Notes: a model not told the origin generated them from the sequence alone. A DNA stretch of 10,413 nucleotides from an uncultured Steroidobacteraceae bacterium (GCA_955652625.1 CATPBM010000140.1:1-10413); one strand, 5' to 3'; positions 1 through 6,201 are shown, numbered from the stretch's first letter. A program made the numbers and translations.

Positions 1-395
1 CCGCGCACCTGCGTGAGACGCTCGATGATCTCCTCGTCCGGCAACTCCATGAGCACCGCGCCCTCGGGAACCACGGCCGCGAGGGTTTTCGCGGCGAGAT
101 CCTTGAGCGCTGCGACCTTGGCAAAGGAGAACCCGGCGGCGCGCAGGCTGTCCGCGGACGCGTCCAGCACCATCTGCGGCGTCGGGAAGACGCCCTGACC
201 ACAGGAATGCACAAGCCGCTTCAGGATCGTGTTGGCGGCGGTGCCGTTCAGCTGCTGATGCGCGATCGCCTGCGCCAAGGCCTGAAAGGGATGGCAGTCA
301 TCCTGCGGGTCGAGCGCGCACGGTCCTACGGCGCGGATCAGACCGCCGAGCACCGCGTCGGCCTTCGAGAGGTGCGCGAGGATGTGCTTGCTCAT
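1..395 (-). CDS. DNA-3-methyladenine glycosylase II-like protein (AlkA/HhH-GPD family), N-terminal part, cut by window edge
   Basis: An open frame of 131 codons runs from an ATG at 395 to the window edge with no stop, so the C-terminal part is missing. The segment QAIAHQQLNGTAANTI (about residues 42-57) and the following ADSLRAAGFSFAKVAALKDLA (81-101, shown here only in part: LRAAGFSFAKV) match the N-terminal helical region of AlkA-type glycosylases, which remove alkylated bases such as 3-methyladenine. The frame ends at LTQVRG, just where the helix-hairpin-helix should begin, so the catalytic Asp cannot be checked. It starts 8 bases after the mutM stop. An in-frame ATG at 407 overlaps that stop as ATGA and could be the true, translationally coupled start. 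No clear Shine-Dalgarno precedes either start. Position makes it the last visible gene of the rpmB-rpmG-mutM unit. Family call is fairly sure; exact substrate is not. Confidence 0.8.
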   Translation of the reverse strand, partial: MSKHILAHLSKADAVLGGLIRAVGPCALDPQDDCHPFQALAQAIAHQQLNGTAANTILKRLVHSCGQGVFPTPQMVLDASADSLRAAGFSFAKVAALKDLAAKTLAAVVPEGAVLMELPDEEIIERLTQVR

Positions 396-403
396 GGCGA
401 GTA

Positions 404-1219
404 TCATTTCTGGCAGGAGGGGCAATAGTACGTGGAGCGCTGCCCCTGCGGTATCGCCCGCACCGGGGTGCCGCAGCGCCGGCAGGGCTTGCCGGCGCGC
501 TCATACACATACAGCCGCTGACGGAAGTAACCCGGTGCCCCGTCCGCGCCGAGGTAGTCGCGCAGGGTCGTGCCGCCGGAACGGATGGCCTGAGTGAGCA
601 CGGCGCGCACGCCGCGCACCAGGCGCGCAGCCTCCGCGCGCGTCAGGCTCCGGGCCTGCCGCCGCGGCTTGATGCGTGCGCGAAACAGCGCCTCGCTTGC
701 GTAGATGTTGCAGACGCCAGCGACGAGACGACTGTTAATCAGCAAGGTCTTGATCGCTACGCGCCGGCGGCGGGTAATGCGCCACAGATACTGCGCGTCG
801 AAGGCGCGTGCGAAGGGCTCGGGTGCGAGACTTGCGAGCAGTCGGTGACGCTCGGGGTCGCCCGTGGTGTAGAGCAGACTCCCGAAGCGGCGCGGGTCGT
901 TGAACCGCAGCGCCACCCCCGAATCGAGCACCAGATCGAAGTGATCGTGCGCAAGGCGCGGGGTATCCGCGGGCACGGCGCGCAGATTGCCCGACATCCC
1001 CAGATGCAGGAGCAGCGTGCCGGACTCGAGCTCGAGCAGCAGATACTTAGCGCGCCGGCCCACGCGTTCGATGCGTTGTCCCGCCACCTTTTTGGCCAGG
1101 TTGCGCGCCACCGGCCAGCGCAGCCGCGGCTCGTAAACCGCGAGCGCCGCAATGCGGCGCTTGCGCGCGTACGGCGTAAGGCCGCGCCGGGTAGTCTCGA
1201 CTTCGGGAAGTTCGGGCAA
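404..1219 (-). CDS. mutM: formamidopyrimidine-DNA glycosylase (Fpg/MutM)
   Basis: Bifunctional base-excision enzyme that removes 8-oxoguanine and formamidopyrimidines and nicks the AP site. The 271-residue product has the family's normal length. It begins MPELPEVETT, giving the catalytic Pro2 and Glu3 after Met removal; the conserved Lys sits at residue 58 (RRAKYL). The helix-two-turn-helix region contains VAGVCNIYASE (167-176); the usual GVGN is GVCN here. A C-terminal zinc finger uses four cysteines (246, 249, 266, 269), with the DNA-binding Arg at 261. The start codon is TTG: the invariant MPELPE begins exactly there and no ATG lies nearby. The upstream GCGAG gives only a weak ribosome site, so expression may be low or depend on rpmG upstream, whose stop is 23 bases away. 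The rpmB-rpmG-mutM order is as in E. coli. Confidence 0.97.
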   Translation of the reverse strand: MPELPEVETTRRGLTPYARKRRIAALAVYEPRLRWPVARNLAKKVAGQRIERVGRRAKYLLLELESGTLLLHLGMSGNLRAVPADTPRLAHDHFDLVLDSGVALRFNDPRRFGSLLYTTGDPERHRLLASLAPEPFARAFDAQYLWRITRRRRVAIKTLLINSRLVAGVCNIYASEALFRARIKPRRQARSLTRAEAARLVRGVRAVLTQAIRSGGTTLRDYLGADGAPGYFRQRLYVYERAGKPCRRCGTPVRAIPQGQRSTYYCPSCQK

Positions 1220-1242
1220 GCTCGCGTGCAGCGCCCGCGACG

Positions 1243-1398
1243 TTACTTGATCTTCGACTCTTTGTACGCGACGTGCTTGCGCGCTTTCGGGTCGAACTTG
1301 CGCACTTCCAGCTTGTCCGGATGCAGGCGCTTGTTCTTGGTCGTCACGTAGAAGTGGCCGGTTCCGGCCGAGGACAGCAGCTTGATCTTCTCGCGCAT
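1243..1398 (-). CDS. rpmG: 50S ribosomal protein L33
   Basis: Small basic protein of the large ribosomal subunit, 51 residues, beginning [17 protein letters not shown] and ending [10 protein letters not shown]. It closely follows E. coli L33 but lacks the first few residues there (MAKGI). It has no CxxC pairs, so it is the zinc-independent form. A GGGGAG sequence lies 5 bases before the ATG. It was too short to be found by length-limited ORF calling but is unmistakable by sequence. It lies 20 bases after the rpmB stop and 23 bases before the mutM start, in one transcription unit. Confidence 0.97.
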   Translation of the reverse strand: MREKIKLLSSAGTGHFYVTTKNKRLHPDKLEVRKFDPKARKHVAYKESKIK

Positions 1399-1418
1399 GA
1401 TTGGCTCCCCGGGCTGGA

Positions 1419-1655
1419 TTAGAGCTTGTGGCCCTTGGCGCGCAGCTCTGCGAGGATCTTGTCGATGCCCTTCTTCTCGACGGTGCGCATACCGCTGGTG
1501 GTCAGGCGCAGGCTCACCCAGCGCTTCTCGGTTTCTACCCAGAACCGCTGCGTGTGCAGGTTCGGCAGGAAGCGGCGGCGCTTCCTGTTATTGGCGTGGG
1601 AGACGCGGTTACCGACACCCGGCCTCTTGCCGGTGACTTCGCAGACGCGGGACAT
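1419..1655 (-). CDS. rpmB: 50S ribosomal protein L28
   Basis: Large-subunit ribosomal protein of 78 residues, the normal length. It starts [20 protein letters not shown], a hallmark of bacterial L28, and continues with the basic stretch [13 protein letters not shown] and the [16 protein letters not shown] segment near the C-terminus. The ribosome site GAAGG is 8 bases before the ATG. It is the first gene of the rpmB-rpmG-mutM unit, with a convincing promoter about 70-100 bases upstream. As a ribosomal gene with a GC-rich discriminator it is probably under growth-rate (ppGpp/DksA) control; that is inference. Confidence 0.98.
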   Translation of the reverse strand: MSRVCEVTGKRPGVGNRVSHANNRKRRRFLPNLHTQRFWVETEKRWVSLRLTTSGMRTVEKKGIDKILAELRAKGHKL

Positions 1656-1723
1656 ACGAACAACCTTCAGATATTTCAGTAACTTAGGATCGAGCTGGAC
1701 GTCCCTTCCGATCCCGGCCGGGC

Positions 1724-1752
1724 TTTATACCAGCCTGACGGCGGGATCACAA
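1724..1752 (-). promoter_or_regulatory. sigma70 promoter of rpmB-rpmG-mutM
   Basis: Read on the minus strand: -35 TTGTGA (1747-1752), a 17-base spacer, and -10 TATAAA (1724-1729). This is the ideal spacing with five of six matches at the -10. The bases after the -10 are GCCCGGCCGGG, a GC-rich discriminator typical of stringently controlled ribosomal promoters. The predicted start near 1717 would give a leader of about 60 bases before rpmB. Confidence 0.75.
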
Positions 1753-1828
1753 GGAGCCTAGGCCGCTGACCGGGCCTCGCTTCCGCACAGAGCAGTCCGT
1801 CATCAACAGCTTAGCCTGCGCCGCCGAC

Positions 1829-1997
1829 ATCACGATTCGTATCGCGTGCGCCACCGGCGTATTGCTCGCTCCTCACGACACTGGCTGCGGTGGCTCACGC
1901 AGACGGCCGCGATTGGAACGACGGCCCGGTGCTTAGCGTGGCGGCGATCCGCACGGCTGGAGGCCATTTCGACGACTACATGCAATGGCTCGCGACG
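1829..1997 (+). pseudogene. decayed 5' fragment of a small secreted protein gene (dimeric alpha/beta-barrel type, tentative)
   Basis: The plus-strand frame from 1878 reads TLAAVAHADG, then RDWNDGPVLSVAAIRT, then GGHFDDYMQWLAT. This looks like the end of a signal peptide followed by the start of a family of small exported proteins that I recall as having W-x-(D/E)-G-P-V, an IR(T/V/I) strand and F-D-x-Y-M-x-(W/Y)-L. No start codon lies in this frame close upstream. A plausible hydrophobic leader (IRIACATGVLLA, 1835-1870) is in a different frame, suggesting a frameshift. Resemblance stops at about 1997, where the frame turns into low-information sequence. I therefore read it as a truncated, frameshifted relic. 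The family link is from memory and moderate; an ordinary intergenic coincidence is the alternative. Confidence 0.35.
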
Positions 1998-2057
1998 AGT
2001 CTGCCATCAGCCGCCCGCCGGCCGTTTGCTGCGGCAACAACTCAAAGGAGTGTGTGC

Positions 2058-2093
2058 TCGGAAAAAAATGTTGAGCTCAACATTTTTCTCCGA
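2058..2093. repeat. near-perfect palindrome, arms of 18 bases
   Basis: The central 24 bases (2064-2087) are a perfect palindrome with half-site AAAAATGTTGAG and no loop. The arms extend to 18 bases with a single mismatched pair (63/88). The ATGTTGA / TCAACAT arms are the same as the outer stem of repeat copy B (2877-2942), so this may be that element with its interior deleted. It could instead be an operator or a bidirectional terminator (TTTTTCT follows one arm), but it sits next to no intact gene that it would obviously serve. Confidence 0.8.
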
Positions 2094-2269
2094 AGCGGGA
2101 CTTATTTGATATGTGTACGGCGTGCGTTACCTGCTGTGCCGTTATGCCGCCCAAGCGGCACGTGTGGCGCCCACCTCGCAGGTATTTCCGGACGCGCTCG
2201 CACCGCCGCGCGCTGGGCGCCTCATTCTGGACGGGAGTGACATGGTCGGCTGGCTTCGCAGACTGTAGA

Positions 2270-2321
2270 GCAGAAATATTGAGCCCTCCTGCGGGTTTTG
2301 CACAGGAGAGCTCGCTGCTGC
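2270..2321 (+). repeat. structured repeat, copy A (degenerate)
   Basis: Matches copy B (2873-2924) at 48 of 52 positions in the same orientation. The shared core TTGAGCCCTCCTGCGGG is identical. The inner hairpin is partly lost here: only CTCCTG / CAGGAG still pairs cleanly, and three of the four differences fall in this hairpin. The right-hand part, which in copy B forms the second hairpin and the closing arm, is not recognisable beyond 2321. The two copies bracket the secreted-protein gene at 2395-2847. Confidence 0.85.
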
Positions 2322-2394
2322 CGTCCGACAACCGAGCGGCCTTTCGTTTGCCTGGTCAAGCGGATAGATTGAGCGACGCGGAGGCCGCGCGCTG

Positions 2395-2847
2395 ATGATA
2401 AGACTGTGCATCGCCCTGGTGCTCATGGCGTTCCCTGCGGGGACGGCACTCGCCGACGAGACTGTGTCCCCGTGTGTCAACGCCCTCGAGCAGGTTGCCA
2501 CTCTGGAGACCGCGCTCCCCGTCTACAAGCTCGTAGGGACCGACTCCCGACGGTACATTGACGACGCGGACCGACCCGCTGAGATTGCTCGGCTTAAGAA
2601 GATCGTCGCCACGTCCTGCAGTGCGGTGAACTCGAAAGCAAGGCAGAGCGAGGAATCTGAGGCCACGCGTCTGCACACCGCCCGTTCGGTGCAGTGCACG
2701 GACGAGCGCGACAAGCTGTCCCGCATGGAACGGAAGGACTCCCGCGACGATAGCGACGACGTCGCACACCAGCGCAAGCTCGTCGCAGATATGTGTCCCA
2801 CCGTCCCGACAGCGAACGTGTGGCTTCTCGCGGCGACCTTTAGATAG
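2395..2847 (+). CDS. small exported four-cysteine protein, unknown function
   Basis: No family recognised. The 150-residue product has a clear signal peptide (residues 1-20, cleavage after TALA before DETV), so it should act in the periplasm or outside. The mature part of about 130 residues is charged and probably helical, with four cysteines at 27, 75, 101 and 134. It seems to be an internal duplication. Cys27-x10-Glu38 and Cys101-x10-Glu112 have matching hydrophobic positions, and RLKKIVATSC (66-75) resembles QRKLVADMC (126-134). Each half would be a helical hairpin closed by one disulfide; that fold is inference. The start is supported by GGAGG 10 bases upstream. The gene lies alone between two direct copies of a structured repeat and next to radC on the opposite strand, at a place where E. 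coli has no gene. Confidence 0.75.
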   Translation: MIRLCIALVLMAFPAGTALADETVSPCVNALEQVATLETALPVYKLVGTDSRRYIDDADRPAEIARLKKIVATSCSAVNSKARQSEESEATRLHTARSVQCTDERDKLSRMERKDSRDDSDDVAHQRKLVADMCPTVPTANVWLLAATFR

Positions 2848-2872
2848 AACTCGCGGATCGAAGGACCGCCAC

Positions 2873-2942
2873 GCAGAAATGTTGAGCCCTCCTGCGGGGT
2901 TTCCGCAGGAGAGCTCGCTGCTGCGTGCAGCAGTCAACATTT
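2873..2942 (+). repeat. structured repeat, copy B, folds as a three-way junction
   Basis: Outer stem AAATGTTGA (2877-2885) pairs with TCAACATTT (2934-2942). Inside are two hairpins: CTCCTGCGG / CCGCAGGAG (2889-2897 / 2903-2911, loop GGTTT) and CTGCTG / CAGCAG (2918-2923 / 2928-2933, loop CGTG). All stems pair perfectly. The closing arm overlaps the radC stop codon, so on the minus strand the structure lies directly after radC and could limit transcription or protect the radC mRNA end. No strong T-run follows, so it is not a classic intrinsic terminator. It is the direct repeat of copy A at 2270-2321. Confidence 0.88.
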
Positions 2943-3616
2943 TAGAGAAGTCCCGATTCGGAAAAAGAGAAGCAGTGCCCGTCGCCGATGATGAAGTGAT
3001 CGAGTACGCGCACGTCCATGAGGGCGAGAGCCTCCTTCAGCCGCCGCGTGATGAGCTCATCCGCCTGGCTCGGCTCGAGCACGCCGGAGGGGTGATTGTG
3101 CGCAAAGATAACCGCGGCGGCGTTGTGCAGCAGCGTCTGCCTGAGGACCTCGCGCGGGTGCACGCCCGCGCGGTCGATGGTGCCGCGAAACAGCTCCTCG
3201 AAGGCGATCAGCCGGTGGCGGTTGTCCAGATACAGACAGCAAAAGACCTCGTAGGGGCGGTCGCGCAGCTGCGCCAGTAGAAAGGTTCGCGTGGCATCCG
3301 GGGCGGCGAGCGCCGGACCTAGGCGCAGCGCCTCGCGAAAGTGCCGCCGTGTCAGCTCCACCGCGGCCTGCATGATCGCGTAGCGCGCAGGTCCCACCCC
3401 GCTGCGCGCGAGGCAGCGCGGCTGCTCGGCGTTCAGGAGATTGCGCAGCGAGCCGAAGTCTGCGATCAGCGTGCGCGCCAGCTCAACCGCAGAGCGTCCG
3501 CGGGTACCCGATCCCAACAGCAGCGCCAGCAGCTCGGCATCGGAGAGCGCGTGCGCTCCGCGCTCGAGCAGTTTCTCGCGCGGGCGCTCGGCGCCGGGCC
3601 AGTGGCGGATGCTCAT
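2942..3616 (-). CDS. radC: RadC family protein (JAB/MPN domain)
   Basis: The 224-residue product has the two-part RadC layout. An N-terminal helix-hairpin-helix-like region (residues 1-90: WPGAERPREKLLERG, then SDAELLALLLGSGT) is followed by a JAB1/MPN metal-binding domain with HNHPSG at 173-178 and the Asp at 186, the usual H-x-H-P-S-G-x7-D metal site. Named for an E. coli radiation phenotype later assigned elsewhere; its true role is unsettled. Start chosen at the ATG giving MSIRHWPGAERPREKL, with GGAAAG just upstream. It is divergent from coaBC (163 bases between starts), in the E. coli-like dut-coaBC-radC-rpmB neighbourhood, but here in reverse orientation to coaBC and separated from rpmB by the accessory patch. 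The last residues FSESGLL and the stop abut repeat copy B. Confidence 0.95.
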   Translation of the reverse strand: MSIRHWPGAERPREKLLERGAHALSDAELLALLLGSGTRGRSAVELARTLIADFGSLRNLLNAEQPRCLARSGVGPARYAIMQAAVELTRRHFREALRLGPALAAPDATRTFLLAQLRDRPYEVFCCLYLDNRHRLIAFEELFRGTIDRAGVHPREVLRQTLLHNAAAVIFAHNHPSGVLEPSQADELITRRLKEALALMDVRVLDHFIIGDGHCFSFSESGLL

Positions 3617-3745
3617 TACTTTCCGTTCTAAGCAGAGCGGTGACCAGTCTAAGGGCCACGCGCCGCGGGCGAGAGGGGGAGAAACAGGCCCGAATGGCGC
3701 GATTTCCCACTATCAGCGCAGGTTTGCGCGGCGACGGATGCGCGG

Positions 3746-3754
3746 TGCGATAAT
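3746..3754 (+). promoter_or_regulatory. extended -10 promoter candidate for coaBC-dut
   Basis: TGCGATAAT is an extended -10 element (TG-n-GATAAT, five of six at the -10). The predicted transcription start is near 3761, giving a leader of about 19 bases before the coaBC ATG. No good -35 lies at 17 bases; TTGCGC at 3724-3729 is 19 bases away. An extended -10 can work with a poor -35. Confidence 0.45.
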
Positions 3755-3779
3755 CGCGGGAACGGAAACGAGACGTCCC

Positions 3780-5006
3780 ATGCAAGGCAAACGCATTCTT
3801 TTTGGCGTCACGGGCGGCATCGCCGCCTACAAGAGCCCGGATCTCGTGCGCCGCCTGCGCGAGCGCGGCGCCGAGGTGCAGGTGGTGATGACGGCAGGCG
3901 CGCGCGAGTTCGTCACGCCGACGACCTTCCAGGCCGTCTCCGGTCGGACCGTGCGCAGCGACATGTGGGATGCGGCGGCGGAGGCTGCGATGGGACATAT
4001 CGAGCTCGCGCGGTGGGCGCAGGCTGTGCTGGTCGCGCCGGCGAGCGCGGATTTTCTCGCCCGCCTCGCCACCGGCCAGGCCGATGACCTGCTGGCGACG
4101 CTGTGCCTGGCAACCGAGGCGCCCATTGTGGTCGCCCCCGCCATGAATCACCTCATGTGGGCGAATGCCGCGACACGCGCCAACATCACGACCCTCAGGC
4201 AGCGCGGTGTGCAGATCCTCGGGCCCAGCGAGGGCGATCAGGCCTGCGGTGAGGTGGGGGAAGGGCGCATGCTCGAGCCGCTCGAGCTCGCCGAGCGGCT
4301 GAGCGCCCTGCTCCTTCCCGGCGGCGGCGCACTTGCCGGCAGGCGTGTGCTGATCACCGCCGGTCCCACGCGCGAACGTATCGACCCGGTGCGCTTCATC
4401 AGCAATCGCAGCTCCGGCAAGATGGGCTTCGCGGTCGCGCAGGCGGCCCGCGAGGCGGGCGCCACCGTCGTGCTCATCGCAGGGCCCGTGAGCCTGGCGA
4501 CGCCGGCGGGAGTTACGCGGGTGGACGTCGAGAGCGCGGCGGACATGCTGGCGGCGGTGCTGCGCGAGTTGCCCGGGACTGATCTTTTCATCTCCACCGC
4601 CGCGGTTGCCGACTATCGGCCGGCGCGCGCGGCGGAGCACAAGATCAAGAAGACCTCCGGCACCCTCGATCTCGCCATGGAACGTACCGACGACGTGCTC
4701 GCCACCGTGGCGGCGCGGCCCGAGCGCCCGTTCGTGGTCGGGTTCGCCGCCGAGACGCAGGCGGTCGAGCAGAACGCACGCAGCAAGCTCATGAAGAAGA
4801 ATCTCGACATGATCGCGGCCAACGAGGTTGGGCACGACAAGGCCTTCGACTGCGAGGACAACGAGCTCATCGTGTTGAGTCGCACCGGCCGCCACGACCT
4901 CGCCCGGGCCGGCAAGCTCACCCTGGCGCGCGGGCTCATTGCGCTGATCGCGCAGGAGCTCACCCTCCGCAGCGGCACCCGCAAGCGCGGCACGGCGCTC
5001 GCTTGA
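3780..5006 (+). CDS. coaBC: bifunctional phosphopantothenoylcysteine decarboxylase / phosphopantothenate-cysteine ligase
   Basis: Catalyses two steps of coenzyme A synthesis: joining cysteine to 4'-phosphopantothenate (CoaB, C-terminal) and decarboxylating the product (CoaC, N-terminal, FMN-dependent). The 408-residue length is close to the E. coli enzyme. CoaC features: [16 protein letters not shown] (9-24), the active-site His73 in [14 protein letters not shown] at 120-123, and the catalytic Cys156 in [13 protein letters not shown]. CoaB features: [20 protein letters not shown] (192-211, includes the key Asn209), VADYRP (276-281) and the Lys-rich HKIKK (287-291). The open frame continues far upstream into radC antisense, but homology begins at this ATG. 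The ribosome site is weak (GAGA). It overlaps dut by TTGA. Confidence 0.97.
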   Translation: MQGKRILFGVTGGIAAYKSPDLVRRLRERGAEVQVVMTAGAREFVTPTTFQAVSGRTVRSDMWDAAAEAAMGHIELARWAQAVLVAPASADFLARLATGQADDLLATLCLATEAPIVVAPAMNHLMWANAATRANITTLRQRGVQILGPSEGDQACGEVGEGRMLEPLELAERLSALLLPGGGALAGRRVLITAGPTRERIDPVRFISNRSSGKMGFAVAQAAREAGATVVLIAGPVSLATPAGVTRVDVESAADMLAAVLRELPGTDLFISTAAVADYRPARAAEHKIKKTSGTLDLAMERTDDVLATVAARPERPFVVGFAAETQAVEQNARSKLMKKNLDMIAANEVGHDKAFDCEDNELIVLSRTGRHDLARAGKLTLARGLIALIAQELTLRSGTRKRGTALA

Positions 5007-5479
5007 GCCCTGTCCCGGGCACACGCCGCGCACTCAAGGTGCGCATCCTGGATGCGCGCGTGGGCACGGAGTTTCCGCTGCCGGCCTATGCAACCGACGG
5101 CTCTGCCGGCCTTGACCTGCGCGCCTGTCTGAGCGCGCCGCTGCTGCTCACGCCCGGCAAGGCGGAGCTCATCCCGACTGGAATCGCAATCCACCTCGAT
5201 GATCCGGGGCTCGCGGCGATCATCCTGCCGCGCTCGGGCCTGGGACATAAGCACGGCATCGTGCTCGGCAACCTCGTCGGCCTCATCGACTCGGACTACC
5301 AGGGGCAGCTGATGGTGTCGTGCTGGAACCGGGGCGCGCAGCCCTTCGAAATTCGCCCCGGCGAGCGCATCGCCCAGCTGGTGGTGGTGCCCGTGGTGCA
5401 GGTGCAGCTGCAGATCGTCAGGGAATTTGAGACCTCAGAACGTGGCGCGGGCGGCTTTGGCCACTCGGGGCAGCACTGA
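5003..5479 (+). CDS. dut: deoxyuridine 5'-triphosphate nucleotidohydrolase (dUTPase)
   Basis: Hydrolyses dUTP to dUMP and pyrophosphate, keeping uracil out of DNA and feeding dTMP synthesis; a homotrimer in the cytoplasm. The product (158 residues from TTG) shows the five trimeric dUTPase motifs: [38 protein letters not shown] and the C-terminal [10 protein letters not shown] that closes over the active site. The start is read as the TTG overlapping the coaBC stop (TTGA), giving about a dozen residues before [14 protein letters not shown] at 5039 is the alternative and would match the E. coli N-terminus almost exactly. Neither has a Shine-Dalgarno sequence, so coupling to coaBC translation is likely. 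The coaBC-dut pairing is conserved in many proteobacteria. Confidence 0.96.
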   Translation: MSPVPGTRRALKVRILDARVGTEFPLPAYATDGSAGLDLRACLSAPLLLTPGKAELIPTGIAIHLDDPGLAAIILPRSGLGHKHGIVLGNLVGLIDSDYQGQLMVSCWNRGAQPFEIRPGERIAQLVVVPVVQVQLQIVREFETSERGAGGFGHSGQH

Positions 5480-5503
5480 AGTTCGCGTACCGCCCGGGGG
5501 CGC

Positions 5504-6163
5504 CTACTGCGAGTGAATGGTGTGCAGCTCGCGGTAGCGTTCGATGTCGGACTGGAACTCGGAGCGCAGCAGCGTCTCTGCCGCGGTCGTTGAGGCGAGC
5601 GCGTTGGTCTGCACGTGCATTTCGTTGACGGTGCGCACCAGGTTCTCCGCCAGATCATCCGGCATGCTGCGCGCATCGGCACGTGTGCTGTAAGGCTGGA
5701 AAAGGAACGCCCGGGTCTGCAGGCTCGCAAGGCGCGTGCGCAGGCTCTCCACGTACTGTTCGGAGGCGGCGCGCTGACCCTTGAGCTGATCGAGGCGCAC
5801 GTCCCTCAGGGCCTCGATGTCCTTGACGGAGGTGTAGGTCGTGATCAGAAACGCGTCGTGTTGCTTCTGCTTCATGGCCGCGGCGCGCGCATGCGCGTCG
5901 GCCGCCTGCTGCTCGGCGCTCTTCTGCGCGTCGAGATGTCCGACCTCCACGCCCTGAGCATTGAGAACGGCGCGATCCTGGCTCGTGTACTGCGGCGGGA
6001 TGTGATCGCCGTAGTGCACCACGCCCTGCTCGTCGACCCACCGATAGGCGATGCCCTTCTGGGACGAGGTATGGCTGCCCGGGGCCGCCCGCACGATGCC
6101 GCAGGCGAGCGCCGCCAGCACAAAAACGGGCAGGAACTTAAGGCGCGAAGCTGTGAGGTGCAT
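5504..6163 (-). CDS. exported DUF4124 domain protein with coiled-coil tail
   Basis: A 219-residue protein with a signal peptide (residues 1 to about 26, cleavage likely after IVRA before APG). A short DUF4124 module follows at about 38-60, with the typical IAYRWVDEQGVVHYGDHIPP. The rest is helical and rich in Ala, Gln, Arg and Glu (about 80-150, likely coiled coil). DUF4124 modules occur in exported proteins of many beta- and gammaproteobacteria; their function is unknown. A cysteine at 21 follows LAALA, but the -3 residue is Ala, so a lipoprotein signal is unlikely. The start is the ATG at 6163, preceded by GGAAGA at 8 bases; an upstream in-frame TTG at 6199 is discarded. It lies 38 bases after pyrE on the same strand and converges with dut. 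In E. coli this place between dut and pyrE holds slmA. Confidence 0.85.
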   Translation of the reverse strand: MHLTASRLKFLPVFVLAALACGIVRAAPGSHTSSQKGIAYRWVDEQGVVHYGDHIPPQYTSQDRAVLNAQGVEVGHLDAQKSAEQQAADAHARAAAMKQKQHDAFLITTYTSVKDIEALRDVRLDQLKGQRAASEQYVESLRTRLASLQTRAFLFQPYSTRADARSMPDDLAENLVRTVNEMHVQTNALASTTAAETLLRSEFQSDIERYRELHTIHSQ

Positions 6164-6201
6164 GCGGATATCTTCCGGCCGCACAGGGCCGGCTGGCAAG
6201 G

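Larger units (their letters stand above)
1998..2394. other. gene-free stretch with palindrome and repeat copy A
   Basis: Apart from the palindrome at 2058-2093 and the repeat copy at 2270-2321, I find no supported gene here. Open frames exist on both strands, but they read through the repeats, lack ribosome sites and look arginine-rich in the way of shadow frames. The last 15 bases carry the ribosome site (GGAGG, 2380-2384) of the gene starting at 2395. A weak promoter-like pair, TTTCGT (2342-2347) and TAGATT (2365-2370) at 17-base spacing, may serve that gene. Confidence 0.5.

Noticed and set aside
2111..2395. Plus-strand 94-codon frame whose TGA overlaps the ATG of the secreted-protein gene
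   Set aside because: The overlap looks like coupling, but the frame reads through repeat copy A, lacks a ribosome site and is rich in Arg and Cys without any recognisable pattern.
2889..2911. Classic intrinsic terminator for radC
   Set aside because: The 9-pair hairpin is strong, but on the minus strand it is followed by GGCTCAACATTTC with no real T-run, and it is nested inside a larger fold.
2881..2938. Integron attC site
   Set aside because: GTTGAGC fits the GTTRRRY core, but the GTT and AAC cores are in the wrong order for attC, the AAC side does not fit RYYYAAC, and no integrase or cassette array is present.
2356..2940. Minus-strand 194-codon frame opposite the secreted-protein gene
   Set aside because: It reads through both repeat B and the whole plus-strand gene. 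The plus-strand gene has a signal peptide and a good ribosome site; this frame has neither.
3441..3779. Open frame extending coaBC upstream by 113 codons
   Set aside because: It runs antisense through radC, has no CoaBC-like sequence, and the family N-terminus begins at the ATG at 3780.
3483..5033. Long minus-strand open frame of 516 codons across coaBC
   Set aside because: It is the complement of coaBC and part of radC, with low-complexity His/Arg/Gly-rich translation typical of a shadow frame in GC-rich DNA.
5489..5503. Hairpin between dut and the DUF4124 gene
   Set aside because: CGCCC and GGGCG pair only over five bases with almost no loop and no T-run.
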